A stretch of 64,000 bases of DNA from Bacteroidales bacterium UBA4116 (GTDB taxonomy: Bacteria > Bacteroidota > Bacteroidia > Bacteroidales > Tannerellaceae), in NCBI GenBank assembly GCA_002381645.1, contig DFXE01000010.1, forward strand, positions 589,193 to 653,192. The letters are read 5' to 3'. Both the position numbers and the translations under genes were made by a program. Position 1 is the first letter of the stretch; every line of letters begins with the position of its first letter. Shown piece after piece: positions 25,538 through 34,016 of the stretch. The notes beneath the pieces were generated by a model that saw only the letters and a program-made list of their open reading frames with translations, searched no databases and was not told where the DNA came from.

Positions 25538-25545
25538 CAAAGGTA
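25538..25545 (-). promoter_or_regulatory. -7 box (TACCTTTG) for the ribE operon
   Basis: The minus strand reads TACCTTTG, predicting a start near 25531 and a leader of about 27 bases. Confidence 0.6.
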
Positions 25546-26254
25546 AACAATTTCCATTGGAAAAACATCCCCCAGGTAATAGTTTCGCCAACATCCCCCA
25601 TCTGTCACCATACATTATAAACATCTGAAAAACAATCTTATAAAGGTGAATGATTGATTATATTATCTATCACCCCATCTATCACCGCTTTGTATAAGTT
25701 ATTATTCTCCAGGAAGATTATTAATTTATTCAGGAGAAATTAATTCATAAGAATAGACTACTTTTAATTCTTTTCAGATACAATTAATCATTTCACCCGG
25801 GTGACACGATCATTTCACCCGGATGATAAGCTTGTGTCACCTGGGTGAAAGGAATAAATCACCCAGGTGATATCAATAATGTATTAAATATTATCAATTA
25901 GAATACCGAATGATAGTCAATAAAGAGAAAGGTCATTCACATCATTATTTATAGGTGAAGGAATTCTTTTTTGTGTTCTAATAAAATGAATGGAAAAGAA
26001 ATTACAAATCCTCATATCCGTAACACGAGAAAAGTTATCAAAACATCTCTGTTACAGTGGAAGTAAATTATGAAAGGTGGAAGATGATCTTTCACGTTGA
26101 AAAACGCTTGAAAAAAGAATTATCAGCCCATTAGTGGAAGGTGAAAGATTAGTAAAGAATACTCGTTATATATAGGAAAATGGATAATTTTAAAGGATGA
26201 TGTATCTATTGAAAAATTATTTATGAAAAGAAAGTAGTGATTGTATAGAAAAAT
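25546..26254. other. Gene-free region rich in TCACC/GGTGA words
   Basis: About 700 bases between the ribE promoter and the pfp terminator hold no open frame that looks like a gene. ACATCCCCCA occurs twice (25565 and 25591), TATCACC twice (25668 and 25680), and TTCTCC/GGAGAA flank an inverted repeat near 25710-25737. The core is the phased array at 25791-25872. At 26058-26118 there are GTGGAAG repeats and TTGAAAAA words 11 bases apart (26097 and 26108), perhaps a decayed array. Confidence 0.6.
25791..25872. repeat. Array B: four 12-bp palindromes at exact 22-bp spacing
   Basis: TCACCCGGGTGA (25793), TCACCCGGATGA (25815), TCACCTGGGTGA (25837) and TCACCCAGGTGA (25859) begin exactly 22 bp apart, with unrelated 10-bp spacers. 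Viewed as 11-bp units, TTTCA or TGTCA alternates with TGA-type half-sites at 25791, 25802, 25813, 25824, 25835, 25846, 25857 and 25868. The first, third and fourth palindromes are perfect. The spacing matches array A (3130-3217). Two helical turns separate the sites, so bound dimers would line up on one face of the DNA. Confidence 0.85.
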
Positions 26255-26297
26255 AAAACCCCATCTTCTCTATAATGATTTGAAAGATGGGGTTTTT
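26255..26297 (-). terminator. Intrinsic terminator of pfp
   Basis: AAAACCCCATCTT (26255-26267) pairs perfectly with AAGATGGGGTTTT (26284-26296), a 13-bp stem ending 21 bases from the pfp stop. On the minus strand the stem runs into TTTTATTTTTC. Confidence 0.9.
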
Positions 26298-26317
26298 ATA
26301 TTTTAATACAAGGTTAC

Positions 26318-27967
26318 TTATTTCTTTCCCTGTTCCAGTTTTAAAGTGAATGTCGGTTGGTCGCATACTTCGGTAGGGCCGAAATACTGGATCGGTCCGG
26401 GATAAACATAATCGGTAGTGAGCGCCCATTTATCGCGGTTAGCAGCAAATTCTTTGAAAGGTGCACCGTCTAATTTAACCAGGGCTTTCTGTATAACCGG
26501 TTTCATTTCACCATGGCGTCTTTCCATGTTCATCATCATGGTTACGGGTATACCACCGGCTATCCACTTATCCGCCGATGCCGTAGTGTTGCGTACGGAT
26601 GACATATAGCCTGTTTTACCGTCTGCAATCAGGCAGGAAGCCGTATAGCCTAATGAATAGCAATAATCGGCATCATAATTGGAGGGAGCAGCGCAACGGC
26701 CTTCGTACCCAAAGAAGTGTACCTGGGTGGAAAATTTACCTTTATATTTACCTTCTGAAGCGCATTGCGACAGACGGGTGGATACCATTTCAGCCAATAG
26801 CTTTTCCGTTTCGATCAATGACACTTGTACATTCCCGTGCGGATCGCGGTCGAGTGTTAACTGGCGGGCAACTCCTTCAGGCAGACTTGCGTACAGTTCG
26901 GAGTTTTCTTTTGTCAGTTTGCTGATGATGTAATTCCGTTGCTCCGAGCGCTTGATCAGTTTAAATTCGGATTCGTTCTTTGCCAGGAAGTCATTTAGTT
27001 CGGCTATCAGCTTTTTCATAGCCGGTATAAACTCGATCAACCCTTCGGGAATAAGTACGGTTCCGAAGTTATTACCCTGCTCAGCCCTTTTCATAACAAT
27101 GTCGGCAATATAATTCACGACATCATCCAACGTCATATTCTCTTTTTCGATCTCTTCCGAAATCAGGCACACATTGGGATGTGTCTGCAATGCGCATTCG
27201 AGGGCGATATGTGAAGCCGAACGCCCCATCAGCTTGATAAAGTGCCAGTATTTACGGGCAGAGTTACAGTCGCGCTGTATATTGCCGATCACTTCGGAAT
27301 ATACTTTACAGGCGGTATCAAAACCGAAAGAGGTTTCGATCTGCTCGTTCTTTAGATCGCCGTCGATCGTTTTCGGACATCCGATCACCTGTACACCGGC
27401 ATTGATCGATTTGTAATACTCCGCCAATACGCAGGCATTGGTATTCGAATCGTCTCCGCCAATGATAACAAGCGCTTTAATATCCAGTTCTTTCAATATT
27501 TCGAGTCCTTTATCAAACTGCTCTTTGGTCTCGAGTTTGGTACGTCCCGAACCAATCATATCGAAACCACCTGTATTGCGGTACTCATTTACGATTTCGG
27601 CAGTCAGTTCCATGTATTCATGGTTGATGAGTCCACCCGGTCCTAAAATAAATCCGTATAAACGCGATCCTTCATTAATGGCCTTTATACCATCGAACAG
27701 TCCGGCTATTACATTGTGTCCGCCGGGAGCTTGTCCGCCCGACAGGATAACACCTACGTTCATAGCTGGCATATTCCGTTGTTCCTTACTTTTCTCGAAA
27801 GTCACGATGGGCATGCCATACGTATTGGGGAAAAGCTTTTTAATGTCTTCCTGGTCGGCTACCGACTGGGTATATTTACCATCTACTGCTTTTACCGGGC
27901 CTTTCAGGGCAGCAGGCACTTTAGGCTGGTACGAATCTCTTGCAATTTGTAAAGCACTTTTCGTCAT
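26318..27967 (-). CDS. pfp: Diphosphate-dependent 6-phosphofructokinase
   Basis: The protein has 549 residues, the long clade of PPi-dependent phosphofructokinases. It phosphorylates fructose 6-phosphate with pyrophosphate, a reversible step of glycolysis. The phosphate-binding loop is LSGGQAPGGHN at 75-85. The donor site is GGDDSN (170-175), where the second Asp in place of Gly marks PPi rather than ATP use. The catalytic motif is PKTIDGDL (199-206), and MGRSASH is also present. It is a single gene with a strong terminator. The upstream sequence GATATTTG only partly matches a promoter box. Confidence 0.95.
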   Translation of the reverse strand: MTKSALQIARDSYQPKVPAALKGPVKAVDGKYTQSVADQEDIKKLFPNTYGMPIVTFEKSKEQRNMPAMNVGVILSGGQAPGGHNVIAGLFDGIKAINEGSRLYGFILGPGGLINHEYMELTAEIVNEYRNTGGFDMIGSGRTKLETKEQFDKGLEILKELDIKALVIIGGDDSNTNACVLAEYYKSINAGVQVIGCPKTIDGDLKNEQIETSFGFDTACKVYSEVIGNIQRDCNSARKYWHFIKLMGRSASHIALECALQTHPNVCLISEEIEKENMTLDDVVNYIADIVMKRAEQGNNFGTVLIPEGLIEFIPAMKKLIAELNDFLAKNESEFKLIKRSEQRNYIISKLTKENSELYASLPEGVARQLTLDRDPHGNVQVSLIETEKLLAEMVSTRLSQCASEGKYKGKFSTQVHFFGYEGRCAAPSNYDADYCYSLGYTASCLIADGKTGYMSSVRNTTASADKWIAGGIPVTMMMNMERRHGEMKPVIQKALVKLDGAPFKEFAANRDKWALTTDYVYPGPIQYFGPTEVCDQPTFTLKLEQGKK

Positions 27968-28135
27968 CTTACTTCAAATTAATATTAATGTTGGTATTAT
28001 TTATCTCTATTCGTTCGTTAGGCGATGCAAATATCGTTTTTTTTATTCAAATATAAAAGGATTACCCCTCCCCTTTTCCCCTGATACCTTCTACGCATTT
28101 CGGGTATATAAATGTGTTACTTGCAAACTTTTCGC

Positions 28136-28143
28136 TACCTTCG
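28136..28143 (+). promoter_or_regulatory. -7 box variant (TACCTTCG) for the TlpA lipoprotein gene
   Basis: This differs from TAnnTTTG at one base (TTCG). It predicts a start near 28150, about 53 bases before the ATG. Confidence 0.45.
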
Positions 28144-28202
28144 CATTCAGATTGTTTTCATAACATATCGACGTTACGGATTACTAATAAAATATATTCA
28201 AT

Positions 28203-29321
28203 ATGAAAAAGATTTTGAGTCTTGCCTTGTTTGCCGTATTATTAACAGCATGCGGCCAGAAAACAGGTTATAAAATTACCGGTACGGTAGATAATCCCGA
28301 CCTGAACGGGAAACAGGTATATTTGTATGAGTACGGTGTTACGGACGCCGTTCCGCTGGCCCAGGCAACAGTTGAAAACGGATCTTTCACATTGGAAGGC
28401 ACACAGGATACTCCCGCTTTACGGATTTTGCGTTTCAGCGAAGATGATGTAAAGCCTCAACGGGCCGCATCAGGCGAAAATGCGCCTTATACGGCTGTTT
28501 TCATTCTCGAAAACGGTCATTTAAAAGCTACGCTGGATAATTCTCCCACCGTTGGCGGCACAGCGGAAAATGATGAATTAACCAGATTACAGGCCGGCAT
28601 AAGGGATATAAGAAGCGGTATGGGTGAACTGACCGACCGGATGAAATCGTCGGACGCGGCCGTAGCTGCAGAGGCTGAAAGGGAATATGAAAAATTAGAT
28701 GCACAGATTGCCGGCAAAGTAAAAGAATATATCCTGGCTAATCCCGATAAACAATCATCCGCAAAACTTTTTTATGATTTTCGCCATAGCCTCGACGAAT
28801 CAACCCGCCGGGATATTATCAGTAAAACCGGGAATACGTTTAAATCTACACCCTATATTGATAAGATGATGGATCATCTGGCAACGTTGGAGAAAGTAGG
28901 AGTCGGCAAAAAGTTTACCGATTTGGAAATGGCCGATCCTTCCGGTAAAATGCATAAATTATCTGATTACGCCGGTAAGGGAAAAGTGGTGCTGGTGGAT
29001 TTCTGGGCATCCTGGTGTCCTCCGTGCCGCAGGGATATGCCGCACCTGGTGGAATTATATAAGCAATACAGGAATAAGAATTTCGAGATCGTAGGGGTTT
29101 CATTAGACCGTACAAATGACGCTTGGGTTAAAGGCATAAAAGATCTTAATATCACATGGCCGCAGATGTCTGACCTGAAATACTGGCAAAGTGAAGGTGC
29201 TGCCCTGTATGGTGTAAACAGCATTCCTCATACTGTATTGATCGATAAAGACGGAACCATCATAGCTAAAAATCTCCGTGGAGATGCATTGGATAGTAAA
29301 CTGGCGGAAGTGATAAAATAA
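28203..29321 (+). CDS. DUF4369/TlpA thiol-disulfide oxidoreductase lipoprotein
   Basis: The protein has 372 residues. The lipoprotein signal ends in the lipobox LLTAC with C17. Residues about 22-125 form a DUF4369 beta domain (YKITGTVDNPDLNGKQVYLY), and a charged helical linker follows (about 128-230). The C-terminal TlpA-like thioredoxin domain has VGKKFTDLEMADPSGK, the redox site W-C272-P-P-C275 and the cis-Pro loop SIPHTVLID. It should keep exported proteins or cytochrome-type cysteines reduced. A 63-residue membrane-protein gene begins 4 bases downstream. Confidence 0.93.
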   Translation: MKKILSLALFAVLLTACGQKTGYKITGTVDNPDLNGKQVYLYEYGVTDAVPLAQATVENGSFTLEGTQDTPALRILRFSEDDVKPQRAASGENAPYTAVFILENGHLKATLDNSPTVGGTAENDELTRLQAGIRDIRSGMGELTDRMKSSDAAVAAEAEREYEKLDAQIAGKVKEYILANPDKQSSAKLFYDFRHSLDESTRRDIISKTGNTFKSTPYIDKMMDHLATLEKVGVGKKFTDLEMADPSGKMHKLSDYAGKGKVVLVDFWASWCPPCRRDMPHLVELYKQYRNKNFEIVGVSLDRTNDAWVKGIKDLNITWPQMSDLKYWQSEGAALYGVNSIPHTVLIDKDGTIIAKNLRGDALDSKLAEVIK

Positions 29322-29325
29322 TACT

Positions 29326-29517
29326 ATGAAAAGAAAAAAGATATTTATCAATATCCTTATTACTTTGATTGTTATAACTGCCTTAGGTACCCTGATCGCC
29401 TATTTCATTTTTAAACCGGATAAACCGTGGCTGGCCTTTTATATTGCCTGTTGCGGGGGAGTGCTTATCGTAAATTTTGGGATTTCTTTATTTTTTGTCT
29501 GGAAGAATTTTAAATAG
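29326..29517 (+). CDS. Small membrane protein, 63 residues
   Basis: The frame starts 4 bases after the TlpA gene, so it is probably translated from the same message. It has two hydrophobic segments: KKIFINILITLIVITALGTL extending to AYFIF (residues about 4-26), and WLAFYIACCGGVLIVNFGIS extending to LFFVW (about 34-59). A short KPDKP turn separates them. This is a two-helix inner-membrane hairpin with a basic start. I do not recognise the family. A terminator follows 36 bases after the stop. Confidence 0.7.
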   Translation: MKRKKIFINILITLIVITALGTLIAYFIFKPDKPWLAFYIACCGGVLIVNFGISLFFVWKNFK

Positions 29518-29553
29518 AGTTTTTTGAAACCGGACAATAACGGATATAAATGA

Positions 29554-29583
29554 AAAGAGACAGAACGAATGCTCTGTCTCTTT
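29554..29583. terminator. Bidirectional terminator between small membrane protein and glmM
   Basis: AAAGAGACAGA (29554-29564) pairs perfectly with TCTGTCTCTTT (29573-29583) around an 8-base loop. It serves the plus-strand tlpA-like operon and the minus-strand glmM. Confidence 0.85.
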
Positions 29584-29610
29584 ATGGTTTGTGTGTAATT
29601 CTTATAGATA

Positions 29611-30999
29611 TTAAATTGTCATTTCCTGTATGATACGGATCAACTGGCCCCCGATCTCTTCGGCTTCTTCCATGGATGCCGCTTCGGAATAGATACGGAT
29701 AATGGGTTCCGTATTACTTTTACGCAAGTGTACCCATTTATCGGGGAAATCTATTTTTACACCATCGATATCCGTAATATCGTATTGAGCGAATTTCTCC
29801 TTTACTTTTTCCAGTATAGCGTCGACATCTATCTCCGGCGTCAGCTCGACTTTTTGTTTGGAGATAAAATAAGGAGGATAGGTTGCCCGTAATTCGCTTG
29901 TTTTCATTTTCTTCTTTGCCAGCAAGGTAAGGAAAAGCGCTATGCCTACCAGTGCGTCGCGTCCGTAATGGCTCGCAGGGTATATTACGCCACCATTACC
30001 TTCGCCTCCTATTACGGCATTGGTTTCTTTCATTTTGGCAACAACATTTACTTCACCTACCGCAGCTGCGTTATATTCTCCTCCATGCAGGCGTGTGACA
30101 TCACGTAACGCCCGGCTCGAACTTAAATTGCTTACCGTATTCCCCTTTGTATAGCTTAGTATATAATCACTGACCGCGACAAGGGTATATTCCTCTCCAA
30201 ACATTTCACCGTTTTCACTCACGATAGCGAGGCGGTCAACATCGGGATCAACTACAAAACCAACATCGGCTTTTGCCTGTTTCATGAGCTGGGATATTTC
30301 GGTCAGGTTCTCCGGCAAAGGTTCCGGATTATGTGAAAAATTACCATGAGGGGCACAGTGTAACTTAAAGATTTCCTTTACCCCTAAAGCATAAAGTAAA
30401 TCGGGAATAACAATACCTCCCACCGAATTCACGGCATCAATGGCTACACGGAAATCCGCCGCTTTGATCGCTTCGACATCAACGAGGTCAAGCTTTAATA
30501 TACTTTCTATATGTTTCTGTTTATAAGTCTCATTTACAGTTACTTTTCCAACATGGTCTACATCGGCAAAAATAAAATTCTCGGATGCGGCAAGGTCTAA
30601 GACTTCCTGCCCTTCCGCCGCGTTAAGAAATTCGCCTTTTTCATTTAATAGTTTCAGCGCATTCCATTGTTTGGGATTATGGCTGGCTGTTAAAATAATA
30701 CCTCCGCAGGCCTGTTCCATAACTACGGCCAGTTCAGTCGTCGGTGTGGTAGCCATATCGAGATCGACCACATCGAATCCCATGCCGGTAAGCGTTCCCA
30801 ATACAATGTGTTTCACCATAGGTCCTGAAATGCGCGCATCCCGTCCGACCACAATTTTGTTTGACGTAGCTTTTGTGTTTTTTCTTATAAATGCAGCATA
30901 GGCTGCTACAAATTTAACAATGGCTAAGGGATTCAACCCCTCATCCGGAGTCCCGCCAATCGTCCCACGGATACCGGAAATAGATTTAATTAAAGTCAT
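29611..30999 (-). CDS. glmM: Phosphoglucosamine mutase
   Basis: The protein has 462 residues of the alpha-D-phosphohexomutase superfamily. The active serine is S106 in LTASHNPKQWN. The metal loop is DPDVDR (251-256), and the sugar-binding loop EGNGG lies near 320. The phosphate-binding end is SNTEPIIRIYSEA. GlmM converts glucosamine 6-phosphate to glucosamine 1-phosphate for peptidoglycan and LPS synthesis. Bacteroidetes carry several related mutases, so phosphomannomutase/phosphoglucomutase activity cannot be excluded. It lies 9 bases after the DUF4827 gene on the same strand. Confidence 0.9.
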   Translation of the reverse strand: MTLIKSISGIRGTIGGTPDEGLNPLAIVKFVAAYAAFIRKNTKATSNKIVVGRDARISGPMVKHIVLGTLTGMGFDVVDLDMATTPTTELAVVMEQACGGIILTASHNPKQWNALKLLNEKGEFLNAAEGQEVLDLAASENFIFADVDHVGKVTVNETYKQKHIESILKLDLVDVEAIKAADFRVAIDAVNSVGGIVIPDLLYALGVKEIFKLHCAPHGNFSHNPEPLPENLTEISQLMKQAKADVGFVVDPDVDRLAIVSENGEMFGEEYTLVAVSDYILSYTKGNTVSNLSSSRALRDVTRLHGGEYNAAAVGEVNVVAKMKETNAVIGGEGNGGVIYPASHYGRDALVGIALFLTLLAKKKMKTSELRATYPPYFISKQKVELTPEIDVDAILEKVKEKFAQYDITDIDGVKIDFPDKWVHLRKSNTEPIIRIYSEAASMEEAEEIGGQLIRIIQEMTI

Positions 31000-31008
31000 A
31001 TATTATGG

Positions 31009-31548
31009 TTATTTTTCAAAAATAAATCTTACCCTGTCAAAATAGATAGGATATCCGTTGCTGCTTTGGGTAGAACTTCCTATTCTGAAAGGCACGATCA
31101 TACTTACAACAGAACTATCACCCACATATTCTAATGCACTAATAAATCCTACACTAATAAAATCGTTAGAAGATGGATATACACCATAAGTAAACTCAAT
31201 CGGTTGAGCAGACACTAACGGGTCAAAAAGATCAAAAGGAACCGTATCTTCTAAAAAGAATTTTCCTCTAAACCGAGTAAGAACTTTTGTACCCGAAACA
31301 GCCCTGTTTCCATTACCAGAATCACTTACATGCAAATAAAGTCCGCTTCTGAGCTTCACAAATTCTTTTTCACCGAATACTCCATTTGCTGGATAATCTT
31401 CTGTAATATGGAAACCTTCTGCTTCTATTAAACGATCGATCGCTTTCCTTTCATCTTTCAACATTTCCGTGTATGATTTATTCTTGTTGCACGAAAGAAC
31501 AAAAACAACCGCACATAAAATCATCAATATATTAAAGCCTTTTTTCAT
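31009..31548 (-). CDS. DUF4827-family lipoprotein (FKBP-like)
   Basis: The protein has 179 residues with a lipoprotein signal (MKKGFNILMILCAVVFVLSC, C20 as lipidation site). The sequence YTEMLKDERKAIDRLIEAEG followed by FVKLRSGLYLHVSDSG matches DUF4827. In this family an FKBP-like beta domain lies between the N-terminal helix and the end (TRFRGKFFLEDTVPFDLFDP, VSMIVPFRIGSST). Peptidyl-prolyl isomerase activity is not established. It is transcribed with glmM, which starts 9 bases downstream, and has a TACATTTG box upstream. Confidence 0.85.
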   Translation of the reverse strand: MKKGFNILMILCAVVFVLSCNKNKSYTEMLKDERKAIDRLIEAEGFHITEDYPANGVFGEKEFVKLRSGLYLHVSDSGNGNRAVSGTKVLTRFRGKFFLEDTVPFDLFDPLVSAQPIEFTYGVYPSSNDFISVGFISALEYVGDSSVVSMIVPFRIGSSTQSSNGYPIYFDRVRFIFEK

Positions 31549-31573
31549 CTCCTTATTTTTAAATATGACCTGA

Positions 31574-31581
31574 CAAATGTA
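31574..31581 (-). promoter_or_regulatory. -7 box (TACATTTG) for the DUF4827-glmM operon
   Basis: The minus strand reads TACATTTG, with predicted start near 31567, 19 bases before the ATG. Confidence 0.55.
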
Positions 31582-31600
31582 TATATTTCTATTTCAAATA

Positions 31601-32650
31601 TTAGTTATGATCTTTTAATTCTTCAAATTTAACGGGATTTAATTCATTTAATCCTTTCTTGAAGGTAGCTAAAGCATCCTCTAAAGATCCGTAAAATTCT
31701 CCTCCGGAAGCATTTTTATGACCACCTCCGTTAAAGTACCTTGCGGCAAATTCATTACAGGGGAAATCACCTATCGAACGAAGAGATACCTTAATGTAAT
31801 CTTTATCTTCACGAAAGAAAACAGTAAAGCGGATCCCATTGATACTTAAAGGGAGATTTACAAAACCTTCGGTATCGCCTGTTACGTAGCGGAAACGGTC
31901 CAGCTCTTCATTGGTGAGGGTAACAACTGCCGTATGTAAATCGGGATACACTTTCATTTTCTCATATAAAACATATCCCATCATACGCAAACGCGATTCG
32001 GAATATACTTGGTTTACCTTTTGGTAGATGAGGTCTTTATCGATACCTTTTTTTATCAGTTCACTAATAATGATATATATTTCGGGCTTATTGGAATTGT
32101 AAGTAAATGAACCGGTATCCGTCATCATTCCCGTGTATATACATTCAGCCGCTTTCTTGTTGATTAAATCGAACATTCCTAAACGGCAGATAAACCGGAA
32201 TACTAATTCGGAGGTAGAGGATATCTCGGGATAAGACATGGTTACCCTGCAAAAGTCCGATGGGTTTGGATGGTGATCGATCATTACTTTACGCCCGTCA
32301 GCCGCTATTACGGCAGGAGCAAGCTTCTCGATACGTTTCGGTTCATTGAAGTCGAGACAGAAAATAACGTCGGCTTCGCGGACCAACTGTTCGGCAAAAT
32401 CCGGATATTTTTCATGGATAATAATATCTTTTGTACCAGGCATCCATTTATAAAAAGAGGGGAAATCATTCGGTACAACTACCGAAATATTATCTTTCCC
32501 GCACTCGTTTAAAAAATGATATAAACCCAAAGAGGATCCTATGGCATCACCATCTGGAGTAACATGCGTTACAATGACAAAACTTCCTCCTTTTTCAACG
32601 TATTTTTTAGCTTTCTGGATTTGTTCTTCGCGAATGATCTTTGTCAACAT
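31601..32650 (-). CDS. DHH/DHHA1 phosphoesterase, NrnA-like nanoRNase
   Basis: The protein has 349 residues. The N-terminal DHH domain has HVTPDGDAIGS (residues 29-39), CLDFNEPKR near 98 and the metal motif DHH at 125-127. The C-terminal DHHA1 domain ends with NGGGHKNASGGEF. This layout is that of NrnA/pAp phosphatase-type proteins, which hydrolyse very short RNAs and 3'-phosphoadenosine 5'-phosphate. Members of the wider family also degrade cyclic dinucleotides. It has its own TACCTTTG box and lies 35 bases downstream of comEC. Confidence 0.92.
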   Translation of the reverse strand: MLTKIIREEQIQKAKKYVEKGGSFVIVTHVTPDGDAIGSSLGLYHFLNECGKDNISVVVPNDFPSFYKWMPGTKDIIIHEKYPDFAEQLVREADVIFCLDFNEPKRIEKLAPAVIAADGRKVMIDHHPNPSDFCRVTMSYPEISSTSELVFRFICRLGMFDLINKKAAECIYTGMMTDTGSFTYNSNKPEIYIIISELIKKGIDKDLIYQKVNQVYSESRLRMMGYVLYEKMKVYPDLHTAVVTLTNEELDRFRYVTGDTEGFVNLPLSINGIRFTVFFREDKDYIKVSLRSIGDFPCNEFAARYFNGGGHKNASGGEFYGSLEDALATFKKGLNELNPVKFEELKDHN

Positions 32651-32669
32651 ATACTTGTATTATCGGAAA

Positions 32670-32677
32670 CAAAGGTA
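32670..32677 (-). promoter_or_regulatory. -7 box (TACCTTTG) for the nrnA-like gene
   Basis: The minus strand reads TACCTTTG, with a predicted start near 32663 and a 13-base leader. It lies inside the gap after comEC. Confidence 0.6.
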
Positions 32678-32685
32678 CGCTTTTT

Positions 32686-33966
32686 TTATATTTCCTTATG
32701 CAAATATTTCTCAATAAGCACTATAAATAATATAATAGCGACCACTACTAAAGAAGCGATTAAAAAACGGGGACGCTTATAACGGATGTATACCAGTAAT
32801 AATAAAAAACTACCGTAACTTAAAATCATCGTTAAAAACCCAAACCGAAAGGTAAAGGTACTTCCGGGAACTCTACTGAACATTTCCACAATCCTTACCA
32901 TACTATGCGTAAGTACTTCAATTCCATATTCTAAAAAGCCTGTACCAGGTATCCAGGCAGGAAGGAGCAGAAAGAGAAAAACCATTGGAATTAATAGTGT
33001 CGAAATGAGGGTAAGAGGTAAATTGGTCATCAGGAAAACGGAAGAAAAATAACCAAAGTAATATAAACTTAAAAATGTTACTCCCGCTTGGGCGGACAAC
33101 GTTACCGTTATCCAACTCCAGGGAGTAGCAAATAGTGGGTTACGGATTTCAATCTGTCCGGAGAACATAGGATTTAGAAATAATATAAAAAAAACAGCGG
33201 TATAACTTAGTTGAAATCCGATATCAAATAAATAGAACGGATTATAAACCAACATGCAAAAGGCTGAAGCAGCTAATGTATTATAGCCATCTGTCATACG
33301 ATGGAGTTGCTTTCCTGTAAGGTACAGGCTTATCATGGTAGCTGCGCGTACAGAAGATGCAGCTAATCCTGTAACAGCGACAAAAATCCAAAGAAGGAAT
33401 ATTGTTATTAAATACCTGATCCACCTGCCCGTTTTAATTAAGGAAAGAATAGATAAAACAAAAGAAATAAATCCGCACACAATACCTACATGAAATCCGC
33501 TGACGGCTAATAAATGTGCTACCCCGGTAACTGAAAACTGATTTCTGACATCCCGGGGCATAGTTTTGCGATACCCTAATGCCAGGGTAGACAGTACAGA
33601 CTTTTCCGTATTGGTTAAAGATAACTTATCCAGTTTACTCAAAAGCGACAGTTGTATATTCCCTGCCGTTTGCTGCAATGGGGTTGAGGGAGAAGAATAA
33701 GGTTTGATTTCATGATAACCGGTTACTATCATCGACATAGAAAGTAAAAGAGATAAAAATACGAACCCCCATACCCATCGCATTTGGTATTTACATACTT
33801 TTACTTTTTGTCTCGATATATAAGAAAACAAAATAATAACGGCAGCGATAACCAGTAATATGACAGGTAAAAAAGAAATACGGAAGAAAGTTTGCATAAT
33901 GATTCCGGTGATCCATATAAAAAGGGGACGCACTAAAGGACGTTTTTGTATCTCTTCGGTTATCAT
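32686..33966 (-). CDS. Short ComEC/Rec2-family DNA-uptake channel protein
   Basis: The protein has 426 residues, and the family is usually 650-800. Two or three membrane segments (about 15-85) lead, after a short linker, straight to LSKLDKLSLTNTEKSVLSTL and the signature ITGVAHLLAVSGFHVGIV near 146-163. About eight more membrane segments follow. The OB-fold domain (DUF4131), which normally lies between the first helices and the channel core, is missing, and so is the C-terminal metallo-beta-lactamase domain. The core could still form a pore for DNA, but this is a reduced version. The frame is intact, and the gene follows rpe by 50 bases. Confidence 0.85.
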   Translation of the reverse strand: MITEEIQKRPLVRPLFIWITGIIMQTFFRISFLPVILLVIAAVIILFSYISRQKVKVCKYQMRWVWGFVFLSLLLSMSMIVTGYHEIKPYSSPSTPLQQTAGNIQLSLLSKLDKLSLTNTEKSVLSTLALGYRKTMPRDVRNQFSVTGVAHLLAVSGFHVGIVCGFISFVLSILSLIKTGRWIRYLITIFLLWIFVAVTGLAASSVRAATMISLYLTGKQLHRMTDGYNTLAASAFCMLVYNPFYLFDIGFQLSYTAVFFILFLNPMFSGQIEIRNPLFATPWSWITVTLSAQAGVTFLSLYYFGYFSSVFLMTNLPLTLISTLLIPMVFLFLLLPAWIPGTGFLEYGIEVLTHSMVRIVEMFSRVPGSTFTFRFGFLTMILSYGSFLLLLVYIRYKRPRFLIASLVVVAIILFIVLIEKYLHKEI

Positions 33967-34016
33967 AGGTAAGGTTTTTAAGGTAACAAATAAGAAAGAA
34001 TGGCCGCCCGTTCTTT

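Noticed and set aside
25505..25545. FMN riboswitch before ribE
   Set aside because: The leader predicted from the -7 box is only about 27 bases, too short for an FMN aptamer, and the conserved RFN segments are not present.
25791..25872. CRISPR-like or attachment-site array
   Set aside because: The 12-bp palindromes with 10-bp spacers are too short, and no integrase or cas gene is present in the window.
27438..28163. 241-codon plus-strand frame opposite pfp
   Set aside because: It is antisense to a conserved glycolytic gene and low in protein-like features.
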